Positions 62,063-64,000 of a stretch of 64,000 nt of DNA are shown in pieces. How positions within the stretch are numbered: the first letter of the stretch is position 1; each line of letters opens with the position of its first letter. Made by a program: the position numbers and the translations under genes. Under the pieces are notes generated by a model. That model searched no databases, was not told the origin of the DNA, and saw nothing but the letters and a program-made list of their open reading frames with translations. Origin of the DNA: Streptococcus hyointestinalis (GTDB taxonomy: Bacteria; Bacillota; Bacilli; Lactobacillales; Streptococcaceae); contig NZ_JAAKGB010000001.1 of the NCBI RefSeq assembly GCF_011039275.1, forward strand, positions 496,001 to 560,000, read 5' to 3'.

Positions 62063-63724
62063 ATGTTATTAGAAATTTCCATCAAAAACTTTGCCATCAT
62101 TGAGGAGATTTCCTTGACTTTTGATAATGGCATGACTGTGCTTACTGGAGAGACTGGTGCTGGAAAGTCCATCATCATTGACGCTATGAATATGATGCTT
62201 GGGGCACGTGCCAGCGTTGAGGTCATTCGTCACGGTGCGGACAAGGCTGAGATTGAAGGCTTCTTTTCGGTCAATGACAATCCTGTACTGGCTCATATCT
62301 TGGAGGAAAATGGCATTGCTTTTTCAGATGAGCTGATTATCCGCAGAGAAATCTTCCACAATGGACGTAGCGTCAGCCGTATCAATGGACGCATGGTCAA
62401 TCTGACCACGCTACGTGCCGTTGGACAGCACCTAGTTGACATTCACGGGCAACACGACCAAGAAGAGCTTATGCGCCCACAGCTCCATATCCATATGCTT
62501 GATGAGTTTGGCGACAGAGACTTTAAAACCATCAAGTCCAGCTATCGCAAGACCTTTGAGGCTTATCGTGAACTACGCAAGCAGGTTGCGCTCAAGCAAA
62601 AAAACGAAAAAGAGCACAAAGAGCGCATTGAGATGTTGGAGTTTCAGATTGCAGAGATTGAGGCGGCTAATCTCAAGTCTGGTGAGGACAAAAAACTCAC
62701 CCAAGAGCGTGACAAGCTCATGAACTACAAAAACATCGCAGACACGCTAAACAATGCCTTTGTCATGCTGGACAATGAAGAGTTTTCTAGCCTCTCAAAC
62801 GTCCGCTCTGCCATGAACGAGCTGATAACGCTTGAGGAGTTTGACCCTGACTACAAGGAGCTCTCAACCAGCCTGACAGACAGCTATTATGTCCTTGAGG
62901 AGGTGGCTAAACGCCTAGAGGACATAATTGACAATCTGGACTTTGACGCAGGCTACCTGCAAAAAATCGAGAGCAGACTAGACACTATCAACGCCATTAC
63001 GCGCAAGTACGGCGGCAGCGTAGACGATGTGCTAGAGTATTTTGACAATAGTGTCAAAGAGTACAACCTCCTCACAGGCAATACCAGCGCTAGCAATGAC
63101 TTAGAGTTGGAACTGAAAAAATTGGAAAAAGAACTCATCCAGTCCGCTAAGCTATTGAGCAACAAGCGTCATGAGCTCGCTAAAGTCTTAGAAGCCGAGA
63201 TTAAGCAGGAGCTGACCGAGTTATACATGGAAAAAGCAGACTTTAAGGTCAACTTTACGAAAGGCAAGTTTGGCAAGGACGGCAATGAAGTCATCGAGTT
63301 TTACATCTCAACCAACCCCGGTGAAGGCTTTAAACCGCTGGTCAAGGTAGCGTCTGGCGGTGAAATCTCACGTTTGATGTTAGCCATCAAGTCCGCCTTT
63401 TCCCGCAAGGAGGACAAGACTAGCATTGTCTTTGACGAGGTGGACACAGGTGTATCTGGGCGTGTGGCACAGGCTATTGCTCAAAAGATTTACAAGATCG
63501 GTAGTCACTCGCAGGTGCTTGCCATATCGCATTTACCGCAGGTCATTGCTATTGCCGATTATCAGTTTTTCATCGAGAAAGTCTCTGACGACAACTCAAC
63601 GGTCTCAACGGTACGTTTGCTGAATGAAGATGAGCGTGTCGAAGAAATTGCTAAAATGCTAGCAGGCAGCGACGTTACAGAAGCCGCTCGCACACAAGCC
63701 AGAGAATTGCTCAAAAAAGCGTAG
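62063..63724 (+). CDS. recN: DNA repair protein RecN
   Basis: 553 residues. An SMC-like ATPase that acts at double-strand breaks. N-terminal Walker A LTGETGAGKSIIIDAMNMML (about 28-47), long coiled-coil arms (about 150-340, for example KQKNEKEHKERIEMLEFQIA), and C-terminal signature VASGGEISRLMLAIKSAF with Walker B TSIVFDEVDTGVSGRVAQAI. AGAAAGGAGC precedes the ATG; it lies 12 bases after argR and closes the operon. Confidence 0.97.
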   Translation: MLLEISIKNFAIIEEISLTFDNGMTVLTGETGAGKSIIIDAMNMMLGARASVEVIRHGADKAEIEGFFSVNDNPVLAHILEENGIAFSDELIIRREIFHNGRSVSRINGRMVNLTTLRAVGQHLVDIHGQHDQEELMRPQLHIHMLDEFGDRDFKTIKSSYRKTFEAYRELRKQVALKQKNEKEHKERIEMLEFQIAEIEAANLKSGEDKKLTQERDKLMNYKNIADTLNNAFVMLDNEEFSSLSNVRSAMNELITLEEFDPDYKELSTSLTDSYYVLEEVAKRLEDIIDNLDFDAGYLQKIESRLDTINAITRKYGGSVDDVLEYFDNSVKEYNLLTGNTSASNDLELELKKLEKELIQSAKLLSNKRHELAKVLEAEIKQELTELYMEKADFKVNFTKGKFGKDGNEVIEFYISTNPGEGFKPLVKVASGGEISRLMLAIKSAFSRKEDKTSIVFDEVDTGVSGRVAQAIAQKIYKIGSHSQVLAISHLPQVIAIADYQFFIEKVSDDNSTVSTVRLLNEDERVEEIAKMLAGSDVTEAARTQARELLKKA

Positions 63725-63748
63725 AAAGATTGGGTTTCCAATCTTTTT
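63724..63748 (+). terminator. Terminator after recN
   Basis: AAAGATTGG and CCAATCTTTTTG hairpin right after the stop. Confidence 0.9.
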
Positions 63749-63778
63749 GATTTTGTCAATACGGTTTTCCTTAAAATT

Positions 63779-63787
63779 TGGTATAAT
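63779..63787 (+). promoter_or_regulatory. Extended -10 promoter of the degV gene
   Basis: TGGTATAAT in the same 16-base context as the xseA promoter; no well-placed -35. Confidence 0.75.
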
Positions 63788-63823
63788 AGAGAGGAGAATT
63801 ATTATATTAGACAGGAAAAGATT

Positions 63824-64000
63824 ATGGCAAATGTAAAAATTGTAACGGATTCCTCCCTTACAATCGAACCCGAACTTATAAAAGAACTTGATATTACGGT
63901 GGTGCCACTATCTGTCATGGTTGATGGCGTGCTTTATTCAGATAGTGACCTCAAAGAGGAAGGCAAATTCCTTAACTTAATGCGTAATAGCAAAAATCTC
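63824..64000 (+). CDS. DegV family fatty-acid-binding protein (3' end outside window)
   Basis: The first 59 codons are in the window. [20 protein letters not shown] then [20 protein letters not shown] are the DegV family start; the TDSS loop binds the carboxylate of a fatty acid. Such proteins (FakB type) hand fatty acids to the kinase FakA. An ACAGGAAAAG ribosome binding site precedes the ATG. The paralogue (several per genome) cannot be named from this piece. Confidence 0.93.
   Translation, partial: MANVKIVTDSSLTIEPELIKELDITVVPLSVMVDGVLYSDSDLKEEGKFLNLMRNSKNL

Overview
The window is a stretch of a Streptococcus chromosome. The evidence is the 16S and 23S rRNA sequence, the gene orders rapZ-yvcK-whiA, glmU-nudix-macP-mtnN and xseAB-ispA-tlyA-argR-recN, the DUF1827 gene, and AT-leaning low-GC codon use with strong TGnTATAAT promoters. 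I do not call a species. A complete histidine operon and an intact GATC restriction-modification cassette show that this is not a stripped-down pyogenic genome. Apart from one cassette (about 37.95-41.1 kb), the region reads as core chromosome. I see no phage, insertion sequence, integrase or CRISPR array.

Layout. 1-4.1 kb: 3' part of rapZ, then yvcK, whiA and a C69 dipeptidase. 4.2-4.95 kb: a secreted CHAP-SH3 murein hydrolase behind a competence (ComX/SigX) box. 5.0-10.7 kb: a ribosomal operon with two promoters, 16S-tRNA-Ala-23S-5S, then tRNAs Val, Asp, Lys, Leu, Thr, a truncated tRNA-Gly and tRNA-Glu. 10.8-13 kb: a three-part MmcQ/YjbR-like protein and asnA. 13.0-20.6 kb: hisCZGDBHAFIE behind a CodY-like site and a T-box leader. 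20.7-27.5 kb: rsmD, coaD, a SepM-type protease, queH, yunD, yutD, rlmN and a VanZ-like gene. 27.6-32.1 kb: a heterodimeric ABC exporter, a small DUF2829 (Tad2-family) protein and a short-chain dehydrogenase. 32.3-33.5 kb: a LysM secreted protein, a chain of strong hairpins and a GlsB-type membrane protein. 33.5-37.9 kb: ASCH and Gfo/Idh genes, glmU, nudix, macP, mtnN. 37.95-41.1 kb: a DpnII-type GATC system with two methylases and two nuclease genes. 41.1-49.1 kb: a cyclophilin lipoprotein, ftsK, tpiA, DUF1827, nudix and clpE, with a small YkuJ-type gene divergent from clpE. 49.2-53.7 kb: a frameshifted microprotein, an amino-acid ABC pair, and feoAB with a Cys-rich partner. 53.9-58.3 kb: a secreted orphan, a beta-glucoside PTS gene with cre and antiterminator RNA, folD, nnrD. 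58.4-64 kb: xseA, xseB, ispA, tlyA, argR, recN and the start of a degV gene.

Themes. Competence: the hydrolase at 4.2 kb and dpnA at 38.8 kb each carry a box close to TACGAATA with exactly 19 nt between the box and a well-placed ATG. This suggests that lysis of neighbours and protection of incoming single-stranded DNA are co-induced. Nutrient sensing: CodY-like sites lie in the his and feo promoters, a T-box senses uncharged tRNA-His, and CcpA and a LicT-type RNA switch control the PTS gene. Stress: clpE has a CtsR operator downstream of its -10 and a CIRCE-like element upstream of its -35. Several genes (dpnM, probably rsmD) appear to be read from leaderless mRNAs.

Many apparent long starts (TTG) lie in leader RNA or terminators. 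I moved the starts of hisC, hisG, hisD, hisA, clpE, the ASCH gene, the cyclophilin gene, the PTS gene and the secreted orphan to ATGs with proper ribosome binding sites, moved dpnM to the ATG at the predicted transcription start, and moved hisH to its better-spaced ATG.
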